Shown: positions 10,386-23,613, numbered from the stretch's first letter. The stretch is DNA of 64,000 bases from Gnetum montanum (GCA_015680685.1 MNCI01028376.1:365320-429319); one strand, 5' to 3'. Numbers and translations are program-made. Notes: a model not told the origin generated them from the sequence alone.

Positions 10386-11305
10386 TGATGAGGACATCAC
10401 ATTACCTTCCATTGTCAATGTGTCTTAGGATTCTTATGAGTAGATATTTGTATTTGGTAGTCAAATTAGAATCATTTGCATGTTTTTTCTATGTTGGACA
10501 AATAACTGTGATGGGACTACAAGTTGTAGTCATTTGTAGCTTGGACTTGTAGGCTATTACAAGCTATAGTTAGTTATAATCTAAAATTATTTTTATTTCT
10601 GAGTTAGACAATGAGTTATAAGTCACTAAAAGATAGAGAAGTTTGCAAGAGATTATTGTCTAGAGAATGCAAGCTGCAAGAGGTCACAACCTACAAAATA
10701 ATAGAAGGAATATATTCAAGATTTTACCTATGCAAGCAAGCTGTGAGTTGCAACAAGCCATAGGTTGGTAAGTACAAAGTGGGTATGATCAAAACCACTC
10801 ACAGTTTAAGGAAAATTGATTTTTTAAAGAGATTACAAATTTTAAATGGAAGACCAATTATCAAGTTAAATAAAGGATCATTACAATGATTATAAAAGAA
10901 TGTATATACCTTGAAAAGAGCCTAAGGTAAGGAATAGGGACTAAGGAAGAGTACAAGAAAGGTAAGTAAAAGAGAGTCCAAGGTAAGGAAGAGAGTGAGG
11001 GATAAGAGGGGGAGAGCACTTTAGAGAAACTAAGAGAATCTCTTATAAGTATTATCTTTTCTTAAGCTTTGTGCTCCAAGTGTGAGCAATTTTAGGGATT
11101 AAGATGTGACATGTATGGCATCTAAGATCCTTGGGAGAGTTGAGTTGATCTTTGCTTCTCATGATTGATGTAATTCTAATTTGGGATTGGATTAATAGAA
11201 AGAGAGTTTCTTCATTTTCTTGTATTATTATTTTTAAGCTAAGTTTTCTTGGAAAGGTATATGAAATGGGTTCTTTTAGGATCTATTAAGGTAGACCTTT
11301 ACCTA
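10386..11305 (+). repeat. Element A 5' LTR
   Basis: Starts TGATGAGGACATCAC and ends at TTACCTA. The two segments of the 3' LTR align with it along its whole length; for example AAGGTAAGGAAGAGAGTGAG and AAGCTTTGTGCTCC have close counterparts near 33,666 and 33,750. The copies differ by many substitutions and small indels, so the element is old. Confidence 0.85.
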
Positions 11306-11325
11306 ATTGATATTAGAGCTTTGGT
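11306..11325 (+). other. Element A primer-binding site (decayed, initiator Met tRNA type)
   Basis: TTGATATTAGAGCTTTGG follows the 5' LTR directly. The usual plant site complementary to the initiator Met tRNA 3' end is TGGTATCAGAGC; the differences are transitions, as expected of an aged copy. Confidence 0.6.
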
Positions 11326-12219
11326 TTGGAGGCATCCAAACCTAGAATTTTTGATCTTCATCAATATTTGAAAGAAATTTTGGAGAATTGATATGCTTTG
11401 CAACTACTTAGGGTTTGAATTATTTAAAATTTAAAAGGATTCATTTGATCTTTGTGAGATCAATTTGCATTTATGATCTATGAGTAGCAATTTTCTTTAA
11501 AGGCTAGAATTTGAAGTGAATTATTTCAAATTTGTACTTTTATATCAAAGCATAGTATCTTTTTACTTAAATTAAGGAAATGTTATTGTTGATATTTATG
11601 AAAGTAGTTGTGGATATCATATTTATTGCTTTAAGGTTTGTATTTAGACTTATGCAAGATATAGATACTCAATCTATTAGTGTGAATAACCTTACAAGGA
11701 ATATGGAGGAAATAAAGAGTAAATTTTGGAATATTTTAAGAAGAATTTAGAGGAAATATTTTAGCCATGAAGGAAAGGAATAAGTTATAAGGTGTATTAA
11801 AGTAGAGGTCAAGGAGAAAAGAAGCTTTGAAGTATTTCATATTGAGCAAGGGAGTGCTTAATACCAAGTTTCAAAAAAGGAAATCAAGAGCTTTATTAAA
11901 GTGATCAAAAGATCTTTATAAGGTTCAAGGTTATATATGATGGTGATCAAGGAGAGTTTCTATCTCATGAGTCATGGGAGGTGAAAGATTAAAGTTAAAG
12001 AACAATCCAAGGTCATGGGACTTATTCAAGAAGAATCAAAAGTAGTAACAGAAGGTATGAGACTCATTCTTTTTCCAAATGTTTTGGAGCTTGTGGCAAG
12101 GGAAAGGAGATTTTATAGTAGGTTAAGGTTATCTCATGGGAGATAAATGAATCTTCTAGTTGAGGTATGTACAAGAATGATTTCTTTGATGCTAATTTTG
12201 ATTAATGTAATGTCAAGCC

Positions 12220-12624
12220 ATGGAGGAGAGTTTACCTTTTAAGCTAGTACCTCCAAAATGGCATGGAAAGCTTATTGATGATTCCTTTAAAGAGGAGAAA
12301 ACATTGAATTTGGGGACTTTCATTTCGAATTTGAAACCTACAATCTTTGATGATGTTAGAAATATACATGTTAAAGATCAATTTGAATCAAAGTTGGGTG
12401 GAAGAATCCATGAAAATGTAAGTAAATTTAAGCTTTACCTTGAAAATGGTAGTAATATCTCTTATGTTAAAGATAGTATGAAAGATGCTAGTATTTCAGT
12501 TCAACTTAATAGTACTTTGTTCAAATATAATGATGTGAATGATCATTATGTTGATTATGATAAATTTGAAAGTCATATTATATATGTTGAAAGAAATGTA
12601 ACTTTTGATGCCATTATTAGTTAG
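12220..12624 (+). CDS. Element A internal ORF of unknown function (134 aa)
   Basis: The longest open stretch inside element A, encoding a 134-residue hydrophilic, lysine- and asparagine-rich protein beginning MEESLPFKLVPPKWHGKL. I recognise no retroviral Gag zinc knuckle, protease, reverse transcriptase or integrase motif. After its TAG stop the same region continues with a further AT-rich, aspartate- and asparagine-rich reading in broken pieces to about 12,830. It may be a remnant of an element-encoded protein, but chance openness in AT-rich repeat DNA is not excluded. Confidence 0.35.
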   Translation: MEESLPFKLVPPKWHGKLIDDSFKEEKTLNLGTFISNLKPTIFDDVRNIHVKDQFESKLGGRIHENVSKFKLYLENGSNISYVKDSMKDASISVQLNSTLFKYNDVNDHYVDYDKFESHIIYVERNVTFDAIIS

Positions 12625-13269
12625 AGTAGGCCTATTATTAGTATAATGCGTGATTTTGTGTGTGATAATGATGGCTATTGGGATAGTCATTATGAGAATG
12701 TTATTATTGATCTTAATGAGAACATTGATAGTGATCTAGTTTTCTAGAATTTGGAAATGTTGTTTATTGATTACAATAATTACAAGTTTATGAATTATGA
12801 TTATGTACTTAATTGTCTTAATTGTGAAATGGCTACATAGCATGAAAGAAATTCAAATCATTGTGATGTTGATGGTGAAGGAAGGTTGAGTGAGAAACTT
12901 CCAAATACTAAGAAGAAAAATGTAAAGAAGAGAAAAAAGAATGGAATAAATAATGATGGATTAAGAAAACCTAATCCTTTGCATTTTTTTATAATTCATT
13001 TGATGTAGGTTTTAGCCATTATGGGGATGTAATTGAGATATTCCAAGGAGATCTCATATATTGAAAGCATTATGGGGCATGAGTAAAAATCTCTAAGAGA
13101 TAGTGAAACTCAAAACAAAAACCTCAAGCATTATAACTAGGTGTGATATTCACTCTTATAATGCTTTTGATACATTGAGTCATGTGAATTGTGAAGATGA
13201 GTTTGATGGCCTTCAATCTTGGCAGCATGATGCCTTCCAAGTTATGAAAGATCATTAAGAATGACAATT

Positions 13270-13285
13270 TTAAGGGGAAGGGAGA
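13270..13285 (+). other. Element A polypurine tract
   Basis: TTAAGGGGAAGGGAGA lies immediately before the TG start of the 3' LTR, the position expected for the plus-strand DNA primer of an LTR retrotransposon. Confidence 0.75.
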
Positions 13286-13553
13286 TGATAAGAACATCAA
13301 ACTATCTTCTTTATGTTTTTCTATTTTGAATATGTCTCAAGAGTCTTAGAAGTGGATATTTATGTTTAGGAGTTAGTTTGGATTCATCTATAGATTTTAT
13401 CTATGCTAGGTAGGCAATTGTGATGGAATTGTGAGTCATAGTTGGTTATAGCTTGGACTTGTATACTATTGTAAGTCACAGTCACCTATAATTTGAAATT
13501 CTTCTTATTTTTTTAGTCAAGCATCAAGTTATGAATCATTGTGAGTTAGAGGA
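13286..13553 (+). repeat. Element A 3' LTR, left part
   Basis: Aligns with the first third of the 5' LTR, from TGATAAGAACATCAA. It breaks off after GTTAGAGGA at 13,553. The continuation is found at 33,326. Confidence 0.85.
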
Positions 13554-14116
13554 TGTCATGTCCCCATTCCAAATGAAGTTGTTTTATAACAAAGATGATG
13601 CTTCTTTATAAAAAATGATGTAATTATCATAATAAGACCCATAAGGGCAAGTTGTAATAAGACTCAAAAGGGCATATTCTAATAATAGGCATGTCTCTTG
13701 AGATGAACTTGAAGATTTAACCTAAATTATTTATACTTAGGAATTAGAGGTAATGCCAACAAGGTATTGCAAAATTAATAATGAAGAGTAATGGATGTTG
13801 GATGAAGTAAAATAAAAAGATGACTAACCATCACTTTTGGCTAGGTACATGCCTAACCATGATGAAAATGTTGGATTGCCTCTTAAAAATAGATGCTGAA
13901 TGAATAGAACCTCAAGGAATCCTCAAAGTAGGACCTACATACACTATTGGCACATTAATAAAGTATTTTTAAGTTCCTTCTTCATTTTTCCTATTGCATT
14001 CTTTATGATAATATTGAATGTTACATATATTTAACGTTTGTTGTGACATTCAAGAATGACATGTCATAATTAGTGTCAAAGAGAACCATGATCTAAGAGC
14101 TAATGAGAATGAAGGG

Positions 14117-15048
14117 TGATGAGTGGTTGTAGTACCCCTACACCCAACATACAAATCACGAAGCACTCACATGTGATCTAGTCAAATTCCATGGAATCTC
14201 TAGTTTTTGGTACACTAGTCCTCTAGGAAGTGAACCTTGCCCTAATGATCATTCGTTATCTTCAATTACATTTGTGATGCATAATGGTATGGTTAAGTGT
14301 AATTGAGACATGATTTTTATTGTTTTGTGTTTTATGTTCTTTGGTGCTTAAAGAGAGAGATGAAGTAAATTGAGAACTAATTTAATTTAACTAATTAACT
14401 AATCTCTAACTAGTCCTAATAGAAGCATTTGATCCCACTTTCCATAAGCATCCTAAACCCACATATCCACTACTGGGTTACCAAGCCTATGCTACTGGGT
14501 GCACCAAGCAATAACATTGCTAGGATTACTAAGCAAATACATGCTTACATTCAAAGTGGTCATACTTATGTATTTAATCTATTTAGCTTATCTTAATCAC
14601 TTAATTAGCCTAATTATTAAGAAACATTCAATAAATAACTAAAAAAATTAATTACATGAGTAAAACATTTAAACTATCCAAAATGCTGCTAGGTTTATCA
14701 AGATTCTTGTCTTTATTGCCACACACACTATTGTGCTCAGGTATAATAATGCTTGAATAAACATTAGTATACTCAATGACTCTTGCTACGGGCACTTAGG
14801 AAAATATTGTAACTTTCAAATATGAAAACTACAAGAGTTTAGCTACTACTATGACATGAATTCCCATAAACACGACTATGAGCTTATATTTATAGTTTTT
14901 GCTACAAGAGTGCATTGAGGGGACCTCATAGATGTAGCAAACACCATGTCCACATGGCCCATCAATAGGGAAACACCACATAAATGGGGCCCCATCGATG
15001 AGGTCGTGTTAATGGGGGACTATCAACATGACACTTTGCCATTTATCA
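14117..15048 (-). repeat. Element B1 3' LTR
   Basis: A 932-bp LTR. Its plus-strand outer end reads TGATGAGTGGTTGTAG and its inner end TTTATCA. It is one of four copies of this LTR family in the window, sharing landmarks such as GTACCCCTA near the start, the ATTAACTAATCTCTAACTAG block, and GGCCCCATCGATG-like motifs. Confidence 0.9.
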
Positions 15049-15062
15049 TACCCCCATGACTA
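15049..15062 (-). other. Element B1 polypurine tract
   Basis: On the minus strand AGTCATGGGGGTA abuts the start of the 3' LTR. The same sequence is kept at the equivalent place in B2 (31,664). Confidence 0.6.
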
Positions 15063-15549
15063 AATGAAAACTCATCCTCAAGTTCCTTTACAAAATTTGG
15101 AAGGTATGGGATTATTGACTAACTCTTAAAAAAACAATTGAATTGACAAAATTGAGTGCTTGAGTATACAAATCAACACATTACAAAAAATTGTGGTGTT
15201 CATGACTCAAAATTGAACACCATGACATGACTACATAAAGATTGAATAGAACATCCTCTAGTGGTCATGAAGGTGGTGGAGAAGATCATATAGTCCCAAG
15301 TAATGATGGATCCTAAGTTTTTGAAGGACCTTTGTCGACTTCAAGCACATGCGATAGCTAAGGTAATTATGGCTATCCTACTATGGCTGCCTTCGGTGGA
15401 AGGTGAAAGGCATCAAGTAATGCCTTCATCTTCTTCTTCTTACTCTAGAGATCATTTACAATTCACATGGCATTATCAATGTGCACTAGAATGGGGACAT
15501 CCCACAGACATGGCATTATTGGAAAAATTTTCTTCACATTAACAAACTA

Positions 15550-18145
15550 GATAATAAGCTATTTGTGTTTGATATTGAATGCCCTAACTATGTTCTACAA
15601 CTCTTGGTAGTTTTTCATCCTCTTAGCCAAGTTCTCGGTAGTTGATCATTGATCAGTGAATCATGCCTTAAGAACTTTGAGTTCAACATTTATCACTGCA
15701 AGCTTTTACTTAGTGTCTTTTTGATGCTTGAACTCTACCTCATACAATAAGTATGAGTTGGCCACCTATTTCTTGAGTTATAACCATAGTCATCTAATAG
15801 TCAACATGGCTAGATTTGCATAATATAGATTTGCAAGCTTCATGTATTCTATCATTTCATCAATTTGTAGCTTCTTCATGCAGATTTTCATCTTGTTGTA
15901 GGCATCTATTACATCAATGATGGATTGCCATAATTCTTTCCCTTACTAGAGTTGTTGGAGGATTTCATTCACTTTTTCCTTCACCAACTAGATGTGTTTT
16001 TCATTTACTTCCTTTTGTAGATTAACTTGTTTTCTATAATGGTTTTTGACTCTCTTAACTTTGAGAGCCTCTGATTTCCAAGCAGCTACCTCAATCGTAG
16101 TTTTCTAGTGAAGGGCACAAATCTCCTCCATGGAGAGGTTTCTTTTTTCAATTTCCAATCTCCTTAATTCTATGTTTGCTCTAGCTAGTTGCTCCTACTA
16201 TTGATGGATGAAGTTAGTTAATTTTTGATTGTGCTCATCAACATTCCACATGCAATGGTTCTCTACGATCAACTATACATTCTCTTGGTGGGTCTAATCC
16301 AAGGCCTTCTAAATTTTGTGCTATGTGGCCTTTACTAAGGATTGATAGAATACTACCATCTCCATTACACCCTCAACCCCTTTTAATCTATTATGAAGCT
16401 ATTCCATAGCTTCATCTCTTATTAATGCTACGTTGAGAAATGTAGGGTCGACAATCTAGGCTCTTAATTCAACAACTTTAGTAGCTAAGCGTTCATTTAG
16501 TTCTTTGGCTATTTCAAGTTGCCCCTCCAAGATAATGTTCTTGCCCCTTGCCTCGAGCAGCTCTGACTAGGTTGTAGTGATATTTTCTACAAGGTCAAAG
16601 ACTTCTAAAAGAGGTTGCTTAGTTCCCACTAGTCAATCCAATGGTTCTTCATGCTATGCTACATTTATTCTATCACTTCTAGTTCCTATGAACATTTGCA
16701 CATCCTTGAGTGCAGTGATGTCCAACATAGATGTCATAGGTGTGTTTGGTGTTTCAGTAATACAATCAGCAACCACTTCTACTATTGTCTCCTATCCTTA
16801 GTGCTACATCATCAATACTGTCGCCCCTCACCATTCTCCAAGTGCATTGAGAAAGTCATAGCATTACCAAAGATTTGTAGGAGTGACTATTAGTTTGCAA
16901 GAGATACTATGACCTCTTTAGTGATCAGATTTAACCTTGTGGACAACTGCATTCTTTGGGGTGAGAAAATAGATCCACCTCCACCCATCAAGCTAATTTC
17001 TTGAGCCACCTAATTTAGGTGACTCATTGCTAGTTTGTATATGAATGGGTTCCCACCACTCATGCCTGCTTTTTGCTCTTGTTCACTCAAAATCCATTCT
17101 TGGTATTCATACAACCGTTGGGAAGTTGCAACGATGTCTGGCATAGTTATCAGAGTGGCAGGTGGAGGTGGTAGTTGTTGATCCTCTTCTTGGATAGTCA
17201 TTGCAAGCATCTTGTCTTTTAACATTTTTGCCTAGTTGGTGGTCAGAACAATCCTAACAATATCATTGGTGTAATAGACTATCCCTTCCCTTCAATAGAG
17301 TTTCCTAATGAGGCATGGAAAGAGGAGTGCCTTCCTTCCACATTTATTTTCTTTAAACTGCTTCTCCATCTTTAGATAGATCAACTATAGAAGGTTGATA
17401 GGGAATCTCCCACTCAAAGCAATGCATGCTCAGGCAGAGAAGAAGGTGATTTTGCTTAGCCTCACTGTGGGATTGAGGTAGAAGGTTGTAATCTTATGGT
17501 AAATCCTCTTTGCCAATGTAAGCATGCCAAACTTCTTACAGTCGACAACATAGCACCATTGCATCCATTCTTTCTTGATATTGGGATCTACCTGCATTAG
17601 GATCTTAGTAAGACTTGCCTCTATTTTTGGTAACCCAAGCATTGTAGCAATGGATTATGCTAAGTAGAACACTAAGATGTCCTTGATTTTTACTATTAAT
17701 TTGGCTTACTTGTTATTCAAAAATAGGAATGTCTCTCCCATGTACCACTTCATGATCAAAGTGGTGATTGTCCACATGGGAGAGGCCTTTAACTAGTCTT
17801 GCACTTATTTTGGTGCTTGCTCCAGGAAAGGGCCAAATTTTAATAACTAGAGCACCATTTTTAGAACTTTCCTTGATCTGATCTAATTCAAGAAAGTTTC
17901 TGTCAAGGTCAGCTTGAGATGGGCTTGTTGTGTTCGTGCATTGTCTTGATGGAAGTGTTCTATTGTTGCTGCTGGTTCTAAACTTTATTTGATAGATTCC
18001 ACCTTGGCCTCTTCCCTGAGAGGACTTGTGGCATGGGTTATGAGTAGTTCTTCTTGGGCTTGTTCTTGGCCCCTTCTAGTTCTAGGCCATTTCTCCTTGG
18101 TTGAGATGGTCTTTCTTCCTGTGTATGCTTTCCTTTTGGTGCCAT
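15550..18145 (-). pseudogene. Element B1 coding region downstream of integrase (Athila env-like/plant transposon domain position)
   Basis: On the minus strand a reading starts with MAPKGKHTQEERPSQ at 18,145. It continues in broken frames through MLGLPKIEASLTKIL (17,642), FGMLTLAKRIYH, ALLFPCLIRKLY and the stretch ending at 17,010. The FPCLI..LY..EGI pattern resembles a plant-transposon domain often found in Athila-type elements after or beside the pol genes, although I matched it by memory only. Stops break the reading many times. Nearer the 3' LTR (15,550-17,000) the same strand shows long, weakly open coiled-coil-like stretches. Confidence 0.45.
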
Positions 18146-20689
18146 CTACAGTCAAAACACATCCATGGATTAGTAGATATAATGTGTAACTTTAAATTTT
18201 TGAATACCTTCTCTTATTAGTTAGTTACACTTTGGATAAGGTTGGACCATGGCAGATTCATTATTTTATTAATTACTTATTAATTATTTATTGTAGATGT
18301 CACTAAAGCTTATTGGAAAGGTTTAACCCTTGTAATTTGGTGTTTAATAATTGATTTCTTAGTTAAACCTTTATGGGAGTTAGAAAAATGGTGAATTTTT
18401 TTTTATTAAAAATGGTACATTTGTGGCCCCCACGATGAAGAGCTTACCTCTAGTAGCTATAGGGTTAAAGAACTAAGTGATTTGGATAAATGGTTTGTAG
18501 GTTATGGGCTTTGGAAGGTTTTAGGCTTTGAAAATTTGAAAAACTCCCTTGGAATTTGTGAGAAAATGTAAAAATTCCCAGGTGGGATAATGCATATATA
18601 TAGAATTTTTTCCTTATGTCGACAAGACCTTGTATATGAGCCCTGTATATGAGTATGCTTTGTCGATAGGGCCCCATATATAGGGCCCATAGGCAAAATT
18701 CTAAAACTTGAATATCTTAGAAACTATAAGGAATTTTTCAATGAATTTGGGGTTAATGGAATCCCAAAAAATCCAAGAATATGATGAAATCATTGAAGAG
18801 GATCTTTGAAAGGTCAAAAATTGAAAAATTTGATGGAGAATGCATTTATTGAACAAATATGTAAAGGAGTACATGGTTTGATATAGAAGATGGATGTACA
18901 AAAGATTCTAATTGCAAGAATGTCTAAGGGTAGGGTGCTTGACAAACCCAACCAAGGGATATGCAAGTGGATCCTCTCCATAAGAGGCACATGCCTTGTT
19001 TGCCCTTGCATAATCTCAACCTAAGGATTTTGTGGGCCCCATAGGTGATTAACAATTGATGGAAGTTAAGGAAGAAAACTTGGAAGATTCTACCTATGAA
19101 TTCAAATACATCAAACCAAGAAATGGAATCAAGAACATGGACACTAGTAGTGAGGTGAGTTATAGTCAGCATAGATGAATAATGAAGAAGGTGGAATGGA
19201 ATTCCAAATTGAGATCATAAGAAGTTCCATGTGGAGTTTATGTTTAAAATGACCTATGAAGATCCATCCTTAGTCCAGAACAACACCAACCTCTTTTAGT
19301 GACTTTGCATCATCACTCCAAGGTTAATCCACCCCCTTGAGCCACAAGAGTATTCCCACAAAACAATGACTATTCCATAAAGAGAAGAAAAGAGAAACTG
19401 AAAGTGAGAGAGGGCCTTAGTTAGAGGGGACCTTTAGGCATCAGTAACATGTCTTTTTAGTCCCATAACCAATGCTTCTAGCCCATTTATTTGTCTAAAG
19501 GATGTGCTTATAATTTCCATCATGTTGTTTTTTTTTTCTTTAATTTTTATTTGTTGTTTTTTTTTCTTCTTCTTTTTGGAAGGGAACCACACCATGCAAA
19601 TACTTTATTTGACTTCTTATTATTGGTTAAAACGGAATGGTAAGGAGCCTATAAAAACACTCAAGCACCCAAGTAAGTAGCAAAGTACACAGAGTATTAA
19701 GTCTCCTTGAAGTCGTATCTTGTACAAACCTTTGAATCCTTCCCAATTCTGGAAACTACTAAGGTCATAAATTTATTAAAAATTGATTTAATGAAAGGGA
19801 CCTCAAACTTCCAAAATAAGGAAAACCATGGAGTTTGTGAATGAGTGGATGTTGTGGACTCACTGCCTACTCCATGAAAAGGAAACCATGATTGAACCAT
19901 TGGTACAAAAATTCAAAAATAGAAACTAGACATTAGCAAACAAAACATAAAGCATAAACCACCTTAGTAGCAACTATAACACCACTGTGTCCTATTGGCA
20001 CAAAGCACGTTTATTAGCAAAAATTTGAAAATCACACTAGAAAAAAAATTAAAATATATAAGTGTAAAATATTCAAGAAAGATTCAAACATACTAACAAT
20101 GGTGTAAAACAAAAAATGGTATAAAAATAGGAAAAATTTGAAAATCAAAAAAGGTGTAAAATAGATAATTTTTAAAATAAAAAAATGTGAAAAACAAAAA
20201 AATAGAAAAACTAAGGAGCCATATGGATGGTTAGCATGGATTGCCATCTACCCCATGATTAAGTTGGAAGAAGGAGATTTGAAAAATTAAGCATGGTTGT
20301 TGGATGTTGACCAACTACTTTTTATGTGGGCTCTCAACTTTGTATATGGTCATGGTCCTAAAAGGAAAGGTTTCATCAATTATATAAGGCCCCTCCCACA
20401 ACATTTGGAATTTATTTTTTTGTGGTACATGTGTGGGATTTTAATAGAAAACCTTATCTCTTGATTGAAATTTTACTTTTCATATTCAAAGATCATGTCA
20501 TTGTTTGTTGTTTACATTATGCACTTCATTCAAAGATAAGGCTACTAATTGATTTTCATCTAGCATGTTGAGGTTGATAAATCTTTCTTTTTGTGCCAAA
20601 CTAAGGTCAATGTCCAAGTCACAGGCTGCTAAGAGTGTATGGAGTTTGAATTAGATTGAAGGTGTTAAAATTTTTTCATACATTAACTT

Positions 20690-21145
20690 GTAGGGAGAGT
20701 AGCCAATAGGGAGTTTCCATGTTGAGTGATAGGCCCAAAGGGAATTGTTGAGTTTTGTGCTCCAATATCTTCTATATCTATTGATAGTTCATGTTAGAAC
20801 CTTTGTAATCTCCCTGATAGTCACCTCTACTTGACTGTTAGCTTGGGGGTGATAGGGTGTCGTTAATTTCTGTTCAATCCCCAAGAATTACATGAGTTTT
20901 TGAAAAGTGACACCTGTAAGATGAGTTCTATTTTTAGAAATCAATGCATGTAGCACCCCAAACCTATTTACAATATTTTTTTATACAAATCTAGTAGTGG
21001 TGGATGATGTACAATTGTTGACAACTACTACTTCTAAACATTTATTGCAATAGTCAACTGCTATGATGATGTATTCCTTTCCATTGGACATGGATGTGAT
21101 GGAAGCCATAAAGTCTATAACCCTTATGTCAAAGGGCTCTAGTGG
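20690..21145 (-). pseudogene. Element B1 integrase core
   Basis: The minus strand reads EPFDIRVIDFMASI, then AVDYCNKCLEVV, FGVLHALIS, and FLGIEQKLTTPYHPQANSQV. These match the DDE integrase core of Ty3/gypsy elements: the first Asp in IDFM and the conserved YHPQ.N.Q.E segment. Several stops break the frame. Confidence 0.85.
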
Positions 21146-21599
21146 TTTAATCCACTATTGAGGATCCTCTGTTCGCTTGGTCATCCCACCATCTCATTGA
21201 TAGTTCTCACAAGATCAAACAAATTGGTGGGCATCCCTAAAGATTGTAGGTCAATAGTATCCTACCATCAGGATTTTTATGGCTATGTGTCTTCCTACAT
21301 AATGGCCTCCTTAAGGAACTTCGTAAGCATTCTGGAGAATGTGCAATTGATTTGCATCAGGGATAATACCAACAAACTAGGCCATTAGTGCACATCTTGT
21401 AAATGTGTTCATTAATTTCCATGAATTACTTTGCCTGATGAAGAAACTGTTGTTTCTTCCTAGAGTCCAGGCCTTGTGGCATCTCCTAAGTGAGAAGGTA
21501 AGTGAAGATGCCATCATATCATTTTGGTTTAGGGGACACTTGGTCATTTATTACTCTTATAAAGAGGATTTTGTCTAGAAATTGATCAAAGAGTAGACT

Positions 21600-21869
21600 T
21601 TCCTCCTCTTTATTATTTCATATTAATTGAGAGAGGTGGTTAGTGATCACATTCTCAGTTCATTTCCAATCTACCATTATGAGATCAAATTCTTGCAAGA
21701 TCACAAGCCATAATATGATATGGGATCTTAGCATTGGTTTATTCATTAGGAAGTAAATGGCACTATGATTTGTATGCACAAACACTTTGTAGCCAAGCAC
21801 ATAGTGCCTGAACTTTTTGAGAGCATATGCCATTATCATCAGTTTTTTCTCAGATGTGGTGTAATTCAA
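21600..21869 (-). pseudogene. Element B1 RNase H domain
   Basis: MNYTTSEKKLMIMAYALKKF at the start, then YVLGYKVFVHTNHSAIYFLM and LQEFDLIMVDWK, match the gypsy RNase H pattern (NYTTTEKELLAVVFALDKFR, then VYTDHAAL, then LLQEFDL). In VHTNHSA the usual catalytic Asp of TDH is Asn. The frame is open over 69 codons before a stop. Confidence 0.9.
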
Positions 21870-22049
21870 TTATGCATCCAGAATGTTTTGGCTTGTGTAT
21901 TGGATTTAATATGGATGTCTTTTTTCATCAAGCTGCATAAGCATGGCTCCCAAGGCATAATTAGATGCATAAATCATTATATGAAATGGTCTGGACTAGT
22001 CTAATGCTCGTAGAATTGGAGTTTCCACAAGTTTTTCTTTCAATAGTTG

Positions 22050-22780
22050 GAATTCATGTTTGCACTCCTTGGTCCAAATGAATGAAGCATATTTCTTTGT
22101 AAGCTCAACCAATAGCTTTGCAATCTTAGAAAAATTCTCTATGAATCATCGATAGTAGCCAGTGTGTCCAAGGAATGATCGGACATCTTTTACTATCTCT
22201 AGTTGATGTGTGATTCCTTAGATGACCCTTATCTTTTCCAAGTCTACCTCAATCCCACTTGAGTAATTCTATGCCCTAGTACTATGCCTTTCTAGACCAT
22301 TAAATAGCTTTTCTACCAATTAAGCCTAAGGTTTGTTCCAACATGTCCTTTTAGTATTTGCTCAAGGTAATCTAGGATTTGCTCAAATGTTGCCCCATAG
22401 GTAAAGAATTTATTCATAAAGACTTCTACCCTGCTACTAATCTACTGTTGAAAAATACTAAGCACCAAGTGTTGAAATGTTGCAAGGGTATTGCATAGAC
22501 CAAATGGCATCTTACAATATGCAAAAATCCCCTAGGGACTCATGAACATTATTTTGGTCTGATCCTCTAGTGCAATTTGGATTTGGTTATAGCCACTATA
22601 ACTATCCAAGAAGCTATAATAGCAATGCCTAGAGATAGTATCCAAGAGTTGGTCCAAAAATGAGAATGGAAAATGATCTTTAAATGTTAGCATATTCAAC
22701 AAGCTAAAGTTGATGCAGCCCACCACTTTCCACCTTTCTTTGGCACAATTATGAGTGGGCTAACACACTCACTATCTACG
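22050..22780 (-). pseudogene. Element B1 reverse transcriptase
   Basis: MVGCINFSLLNMLTFKDHFPF and then YYSFLDSYSGYNQIQIALED fit the gypsy reverse transcriptase (YRKLNAATRKDHFPLPF, then FLDGYSGYNQI). Downstream, the same strand continues with frame shifts and stops to the region equivalent to FLGHVV. Confidence 0.9.
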
Positions 22781-23354
22781 ATGGGATAGATGAACCCTAC
22801 CTTGAGGAGTTATTTAATTTCCTCTTTCATAATCTACTTTAATTTGGGATTCAACCACCTCTGTGGCTACCTTCTTGGCTTCATGGCTGCATTAGTATAG
22901 ATACAATGTTGGCATATCCTTAGATCAATTCTTGTTAGTTCAAGATATGACCAGGCAAAGGCTGTTGGCCATTTATTGACTACTTGCAATAGCTTGTCTT
23001 TTTTTTTTGGGAGAAACTTTTGCATTGATTATGACTGACTTTCCATTGTTTAAAAATGCATACTCCATTCCAACTAGCAAAGTTTGTAACTCTAGGGGCT
23101 CCTACTTGAAATGATCAAGGATTACAAACTCTTTCCAATAGGTATCATCATCTTCATCATCAAAGAGTTGGTGATGAACTTGCTTAAGTTCATTCATGCC
23201 TTTGACATTAGCACATGTCAAGCTCTCAGTATGTTCCATGCATAATGTGTTACTATCAGAGTTAGTTGTTACCCATTGGATGCCCTCCTATTTTTTGACT
23301 GCTACATATAGGACCTTTGGATATTAGTTTCATGCACACACTAATTGCATGCTT

Positions 23355-23455
23355 TGATGAATGTTCTTTTAAGGGACCATATTTTCTACATATGAATGTT
23401 CTTTTAAAAATGCATACTCCATATGAATGTTCTTTTAAAAATGCATACTCCATGG
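23355..23455. repeat. Short tandem repeat inside element B1
   Basis: ATGAATGTTCTTTTAA occurs three times (about 23,358, 23,393 and 23,425). The last two are followed by AAATGCATACTCCAT. Confidence 0.8.
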
Positions 23456-23613
23456 ATTTGCATGAATGCTATACGTGATGCATGAAATATGCTTCTTCTT
23501 TAGTCATCCAAATTCATTCTCCTTGGAGATNCTCCATGGATTTGCATGAATGCTATACGTGATGCATGAAATATGCTTCTTCTTTATTCATCCAAATTCA
23601 TTCTCCTTGGAGA
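23450..23613. other. Direct duplicate on either side of a single N (probable misjoin)
   Basis: CTCCATGGATTTGCATGAAT and the following roughly 65 bases, to CCTTGGAGAT, stand immediately left and right of the N at 23,531 with a single difference noticed. This is what an unmerged contig overlap looks like. Confidence 0.75.

Noticed and set aside
13550-13559. AGGATGTCAT repeated at 33,310-33,319 as a possible 10-bp target duplication
   Set aside because: Using it leaves a 13-base gap against the 5' LTR, whereas TAGAGGA restores a gap-free alignment.
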